Shown: in pieces, positions 1 to 8,858 of the stretch | Position numbering within the stretch: position 1 is the first letter of the stretch | Layout of the letters: the number at the start of each line of letters is the position of its first letter | Assembly (NCBI GenBank): GCA_015272465.1 | Contig: JACYLR010000136.1 | Coordinates: 1-32,380, forward strand | Reading direction: 5' to 3' | DNA length: 32,380 nt | From: Gloeomargaritaceae cyanobacterium C42_A2020_066 | GTDB lineage: Bacteria > Cyanobacteriota > Cyanobacteriia > Gloeomargaritales > Gloeomargaritaceae | Program-made: the position numbers and the translations under genes | The notes under the pieces: generated by a model | Seen by the model: the letters and a program-made list of their open reading frames with translations, nothing else | Databases searched by the model: none | Told to the model about the DNA's origin: nothing

Positions 1-1
1 C

Positions 2-482
2 GTTTCAGTCCCTCAAGAGGGATTCTGGGGCCGGCCGCTCAATTTGACGGCGCTCGGCGGCGAGGCGGTTCTGTTCGTTTCAGTCCCTCAAGAGGGATTC
101 TGGGGCCGGCCGCGCCAGAATTGCTCGAACTGTGGTGCAGTGGTCAAGAAGTGTTTCAGTCCCTCAAGAGGGATTCTGGGGCCGGCCGCTGTTGACTGGT
201 CTGGAGGGCTAGAGCGCTACCCTGGTTTCAGTCCCTCAAGAGGGATTCTGGGGCCGGCCGCCTGACCACTGAATGCTACGTTAATCCCAGTTAGGTTTCA
301 GTCCCTCAAGAGGGATTCTGGGGCCGGCCGCCTGGGTGGAACGTGTTAGGCAATCCGAAACTACTTTTAGAGTTTCAGTCCCTCAAGAGGGATTCTGGGG
401 CCGGCCGCGCGTCCAACTCCCTACCGTACCAAAGCCATAGTCCACGTTTCAGTCCCTCAAGAGGGATTCTGGGGCCGGCCGC
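2..482. CRISPR. CRISPR array, 7 identical 37-nt repeats GTTTCAGTCCCTCAAGAGGGATTCTGGGGCCGGCCGC; 6 complete unique spacers of 33-40 nt; probably continues beyond the left window edge
   Basis: Repeats at 2-38, 77-113, 153-189, 225-261, 295-331, 372-408, 446-482. Spacers 39-76 (38), 114-152 (39), 190-224 (35), 262-294 (33), 332-371 (40), 409-445 (37), all different. The repeat has an internal inverted repeat TCCCTC-AA-GAGGGA and ends in the palindrome GGCCGGCC + GC. Confidence 0.98.
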
Positions 483-564
483 TGCAGCCTGCCAGAAGCT
501 CTGCACCGTCGGCCTTTCAGACATCAATTTGGCAAAGGTCTCCCGTAGGAGCCTCCCCAAGCCC

Positions 565-2400
565 TCAGTCTGCCTCCGGTGGCGGCGACTCTGGCCCAAA
601 AAGCCCTAATTGTCGAGGTTCAGCGTTTTGGCGAACCCCCCGGGGTTTTCGCCCCCGCTTGGGTTTGCCAGATTTCCCCTCTTGTTGCTCCCCCACAGGG
701 GAGGGGACCCCAGAGTAAATTGCGCCCTGGGTGCCGTCGTGAGCGGCTTCCTGTCTCATCGTCTCCTCTTGGCTTGCGCCGAGGAGCTCGCCCGCTGGCA
801 CGCCTCCAACGGATAGCCGGGTTTCCCCCGCAACAGGCTTTACTGCCCCAACGAAACTGGGGTCAGACGGATCAAATCCGCAGCCATTAGTATAGCTTTT
901 CTGCCATTCAGCCTTGCCAAAGACCACCTGCGCCGCCGCCTGATCCCGATCAGCCCGATAACCACAGTGGGGACAGTGATGTACCCGAACCTTCAGGGCT
1001 TTGGGCACCGACCCGCCGCACCGAGGACACACCTGGGAGTTGTTGCGACTGCTGACCAGATGAAACTCCGCATCCCTGGCCTCCACCTTGGTCTTCAGCA
1101 TTTCTCGGAACTGTCCCCCCGCCACATCCAGCAGGGCCTTATTCAGGCCCGCCTTAGCCCGGCGGTTGTTGCGTTCATAGCCCTTGCCATCGGTTCGCGC
1201 CTTGGGCTTGGGCTTTCTGACCATGTTGCGTATCGTATTCTCCTCAATCGCCACACCCCCATATTCACTCGCAAGGAACGTACTCAACTTGTGGTTAAAG
1301 GCGCGCCGCTGCCGGGACACCTTCTCGTGCAGACGGGCAATCCGCTGCTGCATTTTCTGCCAGTTCTTGGACTTACGCTCGCCATTCTGCTGCCACTTGC
1401 GGCTTGCCTGGCGCTGGAGCCGCCGCAGCTTCTTCTGGCTTTTCTCGTAGTACTTGGGAGGGGTCACCTTGTCGCCTTCATGGCTGGTGATCACCGCCGA
1501 CACCCCAGGATCTAGGGCCACCGCCTGTTCGGGTTTCTTAGGTCGCTTGGGTTTATCTTGAATGGGACAAACAAGCTGGAGGTACCAACCACTGGCCTTT
1601 TTGAGAATACTGGCCTGGGTGGGGTGGCAGGGCAACCGTTCCGCCAAGCCCTTGACCGTGAAAACCAAGCCGAGGGGAAAGCTAATCTGGTCGCCGTGAA
1701 TCTTCACCGTATCCGGTGCCGTCTCCCCTGTTTCTCTGTTGACATATTTACCTGCATTCCCGTTCGTCAAAATCCGTATGTCCCCTCGCCGTCGATAGCG
1801 AGGCCGCCGAACAATCGTTTGCGTAGGGTTTTTATAGGCTTTCCAGGCATACTGTAAATCCTCCATCAGCCCATTGCGAAACCGAGAACACATGGACATC
1901 CAGGGGCCATCTGGCCACGGCCCATTCTTCCCCTGGAGCTTGTTACCCATGACGACCTTCCTGGGGTCTTCGATATGCGGGTACTGGCGAATCTTGCAGT
2001 AGGGCCCCTTGACCACGCCACGGCTGTGTTTGGGCCGGACTATCCCTGAACCGCGCAGCCGAGCCGGTTTCTTGTTGCCCTGGGCCTGCGCTTTGTCTTT
2101 CTTACCTCGCTTCTTTTTCCCTTTAGTTTCCAGGGGAACAGACTCGTCCTGAACTCCCGAACTTGTCTCCCCTTCACTACTGTTTATCGAAGCAGGGGGA
2201 CGGCCCCACTTCAGCCAAACACCTGGTGGCACCCCACAGCTTTTGTGCTTTTCCTGAAGTTGAGCGCGCCACTCCCGCTGCTCGCTTTCCTCCAGCAACG
2301 CCAACCCATAATTCCAAAGCTGAACAAGGCAATGCAGCCAGTCTTCTAGCCGCTCTACTTGAGCCTTATTGGGGTTGAGCTTAAACTCCAGTGTCTTCAC
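565..2400 (-). CDS. TnpB-like RuvC nuclease, probable type V-U-like Cas12 effector (611 aa)
   Basis: GTG start at 2400, in-frame stop just upstream. N-terminus MKTLEFKLNPNKAQVERLEDWLHCLVQLWNYGLALL is OrfB/TnpB-like. RuvC-I AVALDPGVSAVIT, RuvC-II GGVAIEENTIRNMV, zinc finger CPRCGG...HHCPHCGYRADRDQAAAQVV with RuvC-III Asp. Ends 82 bp from the CRISPR array. The V-U subtype is inference; no search was run. Confidence 0.85.
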   Translation of the reverse strand: MKTLEFKLNPNKAQVERLEDWLHCLVQLWNYGLALLEESEQREWRAQLQEKHKSCGVPPGVWLKWGRPPASINSSEGETSSGVQDESVPLETKGKKKRGKKDKAQAQGNKKPARLRGSGIVRPKHSRGVVKGPYCKIRQYPHIEDPRKVVMGNKLQGKNGPWPDGPWMSMCSRFRNGLMEDLQYAWKAYKNPTQTIVRRPRYRRRGDIRILTNGNAGKYVNRETGETAPDTVKIHGDQISFPLGLVFTVKGLAERLPCHPTQASILKKASGWYLQLVCPIQDKPKRPKKPEQAVALDPGVSAVITSHEGDKVTPPKYYEKSQKKLRRLQRQASRKWQQNGERKSKNWQKMQQRIARLHEKVSRQRRAFNHKLSTFLASEYGGVAIEENTIRNMVRKPKPKARTDGKGYERNNRRAKAGLNKALLDVAGGQFREMLKTKVEARDAEFHLVSSRNNSQVCPRCGGSVPKALKVRVHHCPHCGYRADRDQAAAQVVFGKAEWQKSYTNGCGFDPSDPSFVGAVKPVAGETRLSVGGVPAGELLGASQEETMRQEAAHDGTQGAIYSGVPSPVGEQQEGKSGKPKRGRKPRGVRQNAEPRQLGLFGPESPPPEAD

Positions 2401-2425
2401 CGTTCAGCCCACCCCTCACCGACCC

Positions 2426-2632
2426 TTAACCCAATAACGCCGACTTGAGGACAATCCCCACCAACGCAATCGACGCGCTCACCGCCAGGCCGGCCGAAAT
2501 CCCCCCCACCCACTTGATCACATCCCAGGTGCGGTCATTCCACTTTTGGGTCTGGGCCAACTCTTCGGCCAATCGGTCGATCTTGTCTGCCAAATCCCGC
2601 AGAGTCGGTTCCCGCTCTGGTACAGATGCCAT
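2426..2632 (-). CDS. Small one-TM protein with N-terminal coiled-coil-like segment (~68 aa)
   Basis: MASVPEREPTLRDLADKIDRLAEELAQTQKWNDRTWDVIKWVGGISAGLAVSASIALVGIVLKSALLG. The ORF-track start is a TTG at 2638; the ATG at 2632 is preferred. 25 nt upstream of the nuclease ORF, same strand. Confidence 0.6.
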   Translation of the reverse strand: MASVPEREPTLRDLADKIDRLAEELAQTQKWNDRTWDVIKWVGGISAGLAVSASIALVGIVLKSALLG

Positions 2633-2709
2633 ACCCAAATCCCCATGATCAACCCAGCTACAGTCCCCAGCTTAACAAAAGCTGACAACAGGGCCTGATT
2701 CTCTGGCGA

Positions 2710-5313
2710 CTAGGCATTGGCAAACAGCGCCTCCACCTCCTGCTTGGGCAACACTCGGCCCTCATCCTCAAACCCCACCATCTGGTCAAAGCTCAAGTAA
2801 CGGTAGAGATCCTGGGCAAACGGATTGATCTTGTCGGACACAATTTCCCGGTACTCCTCCGGCGTGGGCATCCGTCCCAACAGGGCACAGGCCGCTGCCA
2901 GTTCCGCCGACCCCAGATAAACCCGCGCATCTTTACCCATGCGGTTGTTGAAGTTGCGGGTCGAGGTCGAAAACACCGTCGTGCCATCCGCCACCCGCGC
3001 CTGGTTACCCATGCACAGCGAACAGCCCGGCATTTCCAGGCGTGCCCCCGCCGCCGCAAAAATGCTGTAGTAGCCCTCCTTCCGCAACTGCTCCTCATCC
3101 ATACGAGTGGGGGGCGCAATCCACAGCCGCACCTTGGCCTGACCCGCCACCTCCAGCACCTTGGCCGCCGCCCGGTAGTGGCCGATGTTGGTCATGCAGG
3201 AGCCGATAAATACCTCGTCAATACGGTCACCGGCACATTCCGACAGGGTCTTGATGTTATCCGGGTCATTCGGGGCCGCCACCAACGGCTCGGTAATCTG
3301 GTCAAGATTGACCTCCAGAATGTCCGCGTACTCCGCATCGGGGTCGGCTTGGAGGAGACTGGGATTAGCTAACCAGGCTTCCATCTGCCGAATCCGTCGC
3401 AACAGAGTACGGGCGTCCTGGTAGCCCCGGGCCACCATGTTCTTCATCAAGGCAATGTTGGAGCGCAGGTATTCCGCCACCGTATCGGTGCTGAGGGCAA
3501 TGGTGCAGCCTGAACAGGAACGCTCCGCCGTTGCGTCAGTCAGTTCAAACGCCTGCTCCAATTGCAAGTCTGGCAGGCCCTCCATTTCCATCACCCGGCC
3601 GGCGAACAGGTTCTTTTTGTTCTGCTTGGCCAGGGTGAGGCGGCCATCCTGAAGGGCCACATAGGGAATGGCATTGACAATATCCCGCAGCGTAATGCCC
3701 GGTTGCAGGTGGCCCGTAAACCGCACCAGCACCGACTCCGGCATATCAATGGGCATGACCCCAATCGCCGCCGCAAAGGCCACCAGACCGGAGCCACCGG
3801 GGAAGGAAATGCCCAGGGGAAACCGGGTATGGGAATCCCCGCCGGTGCCCACCGTGTCCGGCAAAAGCATTCGGTTCAGCCAGGAGTGAATGATGCCATC
3901 GCCAGGCCGCAGGGCAACGCCACCCCGACTGGCGAAGAAATCGGGCAAGTCCTGATGCACCTTGATGTCCACCGGCTTGGGATAGGCGGACGTGTGGCAG
4001 AAGCTCTGCATCACCAGATCGGCACTGAAACCCAGGCAGGCTAGTTCCTTGAGTTCATCGCGGGTCATGGGGCCAGTGGTGTCCTGGGAACCCACCGTGG
4101 TGATCACAGGTTCACAGGAGGTACCGGGTCGAACCCCCGTCACACCACAGGCGCGACCGACCATCTTCTGCGCCAGGGTGTAGCCCTTGCCCGTATCCAC
4201 CGGGGCTTGGGGCCGGATAAACCCAGGATGGGGCGGCAACCCCAGGGCTTGGCGGGTCTTGTCCGTCAGGCTGCGGCCAATCAGTAGGGGAATCCGACCA
4301 CCGGCACGCACCTCGTCGAGCAGGGTGTCCGGGCGAAGTTGGAAGGTGCTGATCACCCGGCCGGCCGCATCCCGCACTTCCCCCAGGAATGGATGAACCG
4401 TAATGGCCATGCCGGTTTCCAGGCTCTCGACATTACACTCGATGGGTAGCGCCCCGGCATCTTCGGCGGTGTTGAAGAAGATCGGTGCAAGGGTGCCCCC
4501 CAGGATCACCCCGCCCCGCCGCTTGTTGGGTACGTGGGGAATGTCCGCGCCAATGTGCCAGAGCAGGGAGTTGATTGCTGATTTGCGCGAGGAACCCGTT
4601 CCCACCACATCCCCAACAAAGGCAATCGGCCGGCCGGCCTGTTTCAGGTCTGCCAGGGTTTGCAGGGCACCGGGCATGCGGGTTTCCAACATCACCAGGG
4701 CATGGAGGGGAATGTCCGGGCGGGTGGTGGCGTGCACCGCAGGCGAAAAGTCATCGGTATTGATTTCCCCCGGCACCTTGAACACCGTTAGGGACAATAC
4801 CTCGGGCACGGCCGGCCGCTGCTGGAACCAGAGGGCTTCGGCCCAGGCATCCACAACCCGGCGGGCGCGGGGCAGGGTTTCCGATAGGGCATAGATATCG
4901 TGAAACGCATCGTAGACCAGGGTGGTGGTGGCCAAGGCTGTCGCTGCGGCATCGGCGATCACCGGGTCAGCCACCTGGAGCAAGTCCAGCAGTGCCCCGA
5001 CGTTGTAGCCCCCTACCATCGTTCCCAGCAGCGCCACCGCCTCTAGGGGGGTGATCACGGGCGAGGTGATCTCTCCCTTGGCCACCGTCGCCAGGAAACC
5101 GGCCTTGACGTAGGCAGCTTGGTCAACCCCCGGTGGCACACGCTCACTGAGCAGTTGGCGGTGGGTGGCCGCCGCTTCTGGCGAATCCGGGTGCTGCAAC
5201 GCTTCACAGACCAACGCGGTCTGTTCTGCCGTCAAAGGCAGGGGAGGAATCCCCAACTTGGCTCGCTCGGCAACGTGCTGCCAGTATTGTGCCAGGGTCA
5301 TGGGAACCTCCAT
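2710..5313 (-). CDS. acnB: Bifunctional aconitate hydratase 2 / 2-methylisocitrate dehydratase
   Basis: 867 aa; AcnB-type N-terminal helical domain, swivel domain (GEINTDDFSPA), Fe-S cysteine motifs (GSCMTNIGHYRAA, MPGCSLCMGNQARV). Confidence 0.95.
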   Translation of the reverse strand: MEVPMTLAQYWQHVAERAKLGIPPLPLTAEQTALVCEALQHPDSPEAAATHRQLLSERVPPGVDQAAYVKAGFLATVAKGEITSPVITPLEAVALLGTMVGGYNVGALLDLLQVADPVIADAAATALATTTLVYDAFHDIYALSETLPRARRVVDAWAEALWFQQRPAVPEVLSLTVFKVPGEINTDDFSPAVHATTRPDIPLHALVMLETRMPGALQTLADLKQAGRPIAFVGDVVGTGSSRKSAINSLLWHIGADIPHVPNKRRGGVILGGTLAPIFFNTAEDAGALPIECNVESLETGMAITVHPFLGEVRDAAGRVISTFQLRPDTLLDEVRAGGRIPLLIGRSLTDKTRQALGLPPHPGFIRPQAPVDTGKGYTLAQKMVGRACGVTGVRPGTSCEPVITTVGSQDTTGPMTRDELKELACLGFSADLVMQSFCHTSAYPKPVDIKVHQDLPDFFASRGGVALRPGDGIIHSWLNRMLLPDTVGTGGDSHTRFPLGISFPGGSGLVAFAAAIGVMPIDMPESVLVRFTGHLQPGITLRDIVNAIPYVALQDGRLTLAKQNKKNLFAGRVMEMEGLPDLQLEQAFELTDATAERSCSGCTIALSTDTVAEYLRSNIALMKNMVARGYQDARTLLRRIRQMEAWLANPSLLQADPDAEYADILEVNLDQITEPLVAAPNDPDNIKTLSECAGDRIDEVFIGSCMTNIGHYRAAAKVLEVAGQAKVRLWIAPPTRMDEEQLRKEGYYSIFAAAGARLEMPGCSLCMGNQARVADGTTVFSTSTRNFNNRMGKDARVYLGSAELAAACALLGRMPTPEEYREIVSDKINPFAQDLYRYLSFDQMVGFEDEGRVLPKQEVEALFANA

Positions 5314-5527
5314 ACAAGCGAATTGAGGGGCTGGGAAGAGGGGCGCTGCCCATTCTAAAGAGTCTGTCTAACAGTGTGACGTATCTCACCCCACCCTTTG
5401 CCCGGCCGGCCGTTGCCCATACCCTAGGCGTGGTACATCCTGACCGTTAAAATGCAGAGGTTCGGAGCGTTCTTGGGAAGAGTTTGCAGCTCCAGGAATG
5501 CCGCTTGTTGAGGGTTGGTAAGGCATT

Positions 5528-7744
5528 ATGGTGGCAACCGGGTCTGAGGCAACAATCGGCCGGCCGGCCTTTTGCGAAGGCATTCAGTACTTCAGCGAGT
5601 CTTGGCCCGAGTTTGAGCGCTACGGTCAAGTTCCGATTGTTGACCCCGCCACCGGCACGCTCAGATCCGTGACCGATCCGGCTGCCGCCTACCAAACCCT
5701 ACTCACTGCGGATGCCCTGCGGTACCTGATCCTGCAAATGACCGCCAGCAAAGCCTCCGGCCACCCCGGTGGGTTTGCCAGTTGTGCCGAAGCCTTTGCC
5801 GCTCTCTACCTGTTGGGTCACAAGAATTTCCCCACCGAGGTTGGCCACCACGCCCCTGGCTTCTACAGCGCCCTGTTTTTGGATCGCTCACTGGAGCAGA
5901 TGGGCATCCACACGGTGCAAGATTTACGGAATCGGTTTCGGGAGCGGGAGGGGTTGCTGGGCCATCTATCGGGCTACATCCCCGGCGTCCTCTCCCCGGC
6001 CGGCCCCCTCGGGCAGGGTCAGCACTTCGCCATGGCCGGTGCCCTGCTCAATCCGGATCGGCTGTTTCCTTTTACCGTGGGCGACGGTGGCCTCGGTGAA
6101 CCCTACATCACCAGTGCCTTCCTCCATTTCCATACGGCGTTTCCCCAAGTCACCAACTTCCTGCCGGTGCTGGTCTGGAATGGCTACAGCCAGGAACACC
6201 ACGCCATGTGCTCCACCTGGTCTAACCACCGCATGGTCGAGTATTGGCAGGGGAATGGGTTTGAGGAGATTGTCCTGGTCGATGCCAAAACCTTTGATGA
6301 CCAGGATCAGCCCGAACCCTACGTAGATAGCACCAGCTTCTCCTTCGGTCAACGCTTGGTCTTTGCCCAAGCGGTACTCGCCGGTGTCCAGCAAGCCATT
6401 CAAGCGACCCAGGCAGGCAAGCTAACGGTCTTTATCCTCAAGCAACTCAAGGGGGCGGGGGTTCATGCCCGCGGCTCCAAGTCCCACAATCTCTACGCCC
6501 AGCACACATTGGATAACCCGGATGTGGTAGCAGCCCTTCAGGCCCGTGCCCTTCCTCCTGTGGCCTGGGCATTGGTGCGCGCCAACCTGGAGCGCGCCGG
6601 GGGTGGGCCGGCCGGCCGGATTGCGGTCACCGAGTCAGTACGGCCCTTGCCACCCCTGGGTACCCTCAAACTCCAGGAGTTCCCCCTAGGAGACAAGCAG
6701 GTGTCTACCACTGCCATGGGCGAACTGGTGGTGCAGGTGGGCCAAGCCGACCCCGCCTTCCTGGTGAGTAATGCCGATGGTAACGAAGCCTCCGGGATTG
6801 CCAACATCAACCGCGGCCTGAAGATTATTCACCCCACCCCCGACCCCCTCTATTTTCAGCAACCCCAGGGGCAGGTCTACGAACCCCTCAGTGAAGACGC
6901 CTGTGCGGGGCTGGCGGCCGGCCTGGCGCTGTTGGGGGGGCGGAGTCTGTGGTGCTCCTACGAATCCTTTGCCATTAACGGCCTGCCCATCTGGCAAACG
7001 GTCACCCAGGCGATGGCGGAACTGCGGCGGCCTACCCCCTCTACGGTGTGCCTCTACACCGCCGGTGCCTTGGAGCAGGGGCGCAATGGCTGGACGCACC
7101 AGCGGCCGGAAGTGGAAGCCTACTACGCCGCGTTGATGCGTAACGGCAATGTCTATCCCCTCTTCCCCCCCGATGCCAACGTCACCCAAGCGGCCTACGA
7201 GTGGGCCTTGGGTACGTCCAATAAGGGCATCGCTATTTTCGCCAGCAAGACTCCTCTGCCGATCCGTACCACCCTGGAGCAAGCCCGTCAGGGGGTTCAG
7301 GAGGGCGCGATTGTGATTCAGGAGATGCCTGGCACATCCACCGTAGTCTTCGCCGTGGTTGGGGATATGGTGTTGCTGCCGGTAGTGGAGGCGGCCGGCC
7401 GGCTGGCAGAAGCGGGCATCGGAGTTCGGATCGTCTCGGTGGTCAACCCGCGGCGGTTGTGCCGACCCAGCGATGTGGCCTGGGAAACCTGTGCCGAACC
7501 GGATGGGGAGTTTATGTCCGATGCTCGCTTTGAGGAACTCCTGGGAGGAGATGTGCTAATCGGGGTCACCGGCGGCCCGCTGGCGATGCTGGAACCCCTG
7601 ATGCTGCGTGCCACGGCTCCGCGACGGGACTTCCTGGGCTGGCGGCGCGGGGAAACCACGGCTTCGCCGGGAGAGTTGATGGGCTTCAACGGGTTAACGG
7701 GTGAAAGCCTCAGTCAACGAGCCCTCCTCCTGCTTAAGCCCTGA
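5528..7744 (+). CDS. Transketolase/phosphoketolase-superfamily TPP-dependent enzyme (738 aa)
   Basis: KASGHPGGFASCAEAFAALY, TPP-binding VGDGGLGEPYITSAF, C-terminal transketolase-like domains. Classical phosphoketolase signature blocks are not obvious; it may correspond to the second cyanobacterial phosphoketolase-like family. Confidence 0.7.
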   Translation: MVATGSEATIGRPAFCEGIQYFSESWPEFERYGQVPIVDPATGTLRSVTDPAAAYQTLLTADALRYLILQMTASKASGHPGGFASCAEAFAALYLLGHKNFPTEVGHHAPGFYSALFLDRSLEQMGIHTVQDLRNRFREREGLLGHLSGYIPGVLSPAGPLGQGQHFAMAGALLNPDRLFPFTVGDGGLGEPYITSAFLHFHTAFPQVTNFLPVLVWNGYSQEHHAMCSTWSNHRMVEYWQGNGFEEIVLVDAKTFDDQDQPEPYVDSTSFSFGQRLVFAQAVLAGVQQAIQATQAGKLTVFILKQLKGAGVHARGSKSHNLYAQHTLDNPDVVAALQARALPPVAWALVRANLERAGGGPAGRIAVTESVRPLPPLGTLKLQEFPLGDKQVSTTAMGELVVQVGQADPAFLVSNADGNEASGIANINRGLKIIHPTPDPLYFQQPQGQVYEPLSEDACAGLAAGLALLGGRSLWCSYESFAINGLPIWQTVTQAMAELRRPTPSTVCLYTAGALEQGRNGWTHQRPEVEAYYAALMRNGNVYPLFPPDANVTQAAYEWALGTSNKGIAIFASKTPLPIRTTLEQARQGVQEGAIVIQEMPGTSTVVFAVVGDMVLLPVVEAAGRLAEAGIGVRIVSVVNPRRLCRPSDVAWETCAEPDGEFMSDARFEELLGGDVLIGVTGGPLAMLEPLMLRATAPRRDFLGWRRGETTASPGELMGFNGLTGESLSQRALLLLKP

Positions 7745-7764
7745 TCGCCGTCCTCTGGCACCGT

Positions 7765-8772
7765 TCAGCCGATGGGCAGTGACGTTTGTAGATCAGCCCT
7801 ACTCAGCATCGTCTTGCGCCAACCCTGCACGCGGGCCTGAAGGTGAGACGGCAGCCAGGTGTCGTGGATCGGGTAGAGGGGCAAGCGTGGCTGGAGCACC
7901 CACCCACCGGTCGCGAGGAGTGCTTTCAACTGCCTCACCGCAGGCTGGGGGTAGTCGGGGTTAATCACATCCAGGAGGCCAATGCCCCCCAAGTCACGGG
8001 CACCTGCCTCCAGACAGGCCAATAGCACGTCCGGCCGGCCGATGAGATTAGGGGGGATCTGAATCACCACCTCCGCCGGGAGGAGACGACGCGCCAAGGC
8101 CACCACCTCCGGGAGTTGGTCAACTGGAAAGGGCGGCAGAACCGCCGTCTGGCCGTGGCCCGGTTGGTACGGTTGGAGGATCACCTCCTGGATGTGTCCC
8201 CAGCGGCGATGACTGTGGGCGATGGCGTCCAGCGTATCCACCCAATCCTTGGGGGTTTCCCCAATGCCCAGCAGCAACCCGGTCGTGAAGGGAATCCGCC
8301 AGCGGCCGGCCCAGTCCAGTTGCTGTTGCCGCAGGTCAGGACGCTTACTGGGGGCGTGGCGATGGACGCCGGTCAGGAGGGCGGGGGTCACCTGTTCGAG
8401 CATCAGGCCGAGGGAGACATTGACCTGGCGCAATTGGCCCATTTCTGCCCAGGTGAGGGGGCCAGCGTTGGTGTGGGGAAGCAGATCCTGTTCCAATGCC
8501 AACTGAGCCAACCCGACCAAGCGTTCCATCCAGGCCGGCCGGCCGGGGTGGCGGGGATGCACTTCTCCGCTCAGGATCAGGACTTCACTAATGCCCTGGG
8601 CCGCTAATCCCGCCAGTTGGCGGCCGGCCGTTGCCCCATCGAGACCGGGGTCTTGGCCCAGATCCACGCGAAAGTTGCAGTAGGTGCAGCGGTTAAAACA
8701 GGCGTGGGTCGCCACCAGGGTGTAGCTGGGGCTGTAGGTGACGATCCGATCCCTTTCACTCGCCCCGGCCAT
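7765..8772 (-). CDS. cofG: 7,8-didemethyl-8-hydroxy-5-deazariboflavin synthase subunit CofG (radical SAM)
   Basis: 335 aa; YTLVATHACFNRCTYCNFR radical SAM CX3CX2C; GLMLEQVTP, IGETPKDWVDTL, LQPYQPG typical of CofG. Confidence 0.9.
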   Translation of the reverse strand: MAGASERDRIVTYSPSYTLVATHACFNRCTYCNFRVDLGQDPGLDGATAGRQLAGLAAQGISEVLILSGEVHPRHPGRPAWMERLVGLAQLALEQDLLPHTNAGPLTWAEMGQLRQVNVSLGLMLEQVTPALLTGVHRHAPSKRPDLRQQQLDWAGRWRIPFTTGLLLGIGETPKDWVDTLDAIAHSHRRWGHIQEVILQPYQPGHGQTAVLPPFPVDQLPEVVALARRLLPAEVVIQIPPNLIGRPDVLLACLEAGARDLGGIGLLDVINPDYPQPAVRQLKALLATGGWVLQPRLPLYPIHDTWLPSHLQARVQGWRKTMLSRADLQTSLPIG

Positions 8773-8858
8773 GACCTGTCAACTGAAGCTGGAGGGGGTT
8801 AGGACAACCATCCATCAGGCGCACCAGCCCCCACTGATCGGAGCGAAAGGCCAACGCC

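Noticed and set aside
44-609. Track ORFs 44..265, 343..609 and 375..599 over the array
   Set aside because: They translate CRISPR repeats (recurring FSPSRGILGPAA) and spacers; not genuine coding regions.
967-1515. 182-aa plus-strand ORF antisense to the nuclease gene
   Set aside because: Shadow ORF in GC-rich DNA; the minus frame carries the RuvC and zinc-finger motifs and no conserved motif is visible in the plus frame.
3598-3605. CCGGCCGG at about 3598 and about 25611 as iterated-palindrome members
   Set aside because: These are followed by CG or CA rather than CC and do not contain the full GGCCGGCC; excluded from the count.
3562-4894. Long plus-strand ORFs (160 aa and 163 aa) opposite acnB
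   Set aside because: Antisense to a well-supported acnB frame; low-complexity composition typical of GC-rich shadow ORFs.
5966-7282. 145-aa and 198-aa minus ORFs opposite the transketolase-like gene
   Set aside because: Shadow ORFs; the plus frame contains the recognisable TPP-enzyme motifs.
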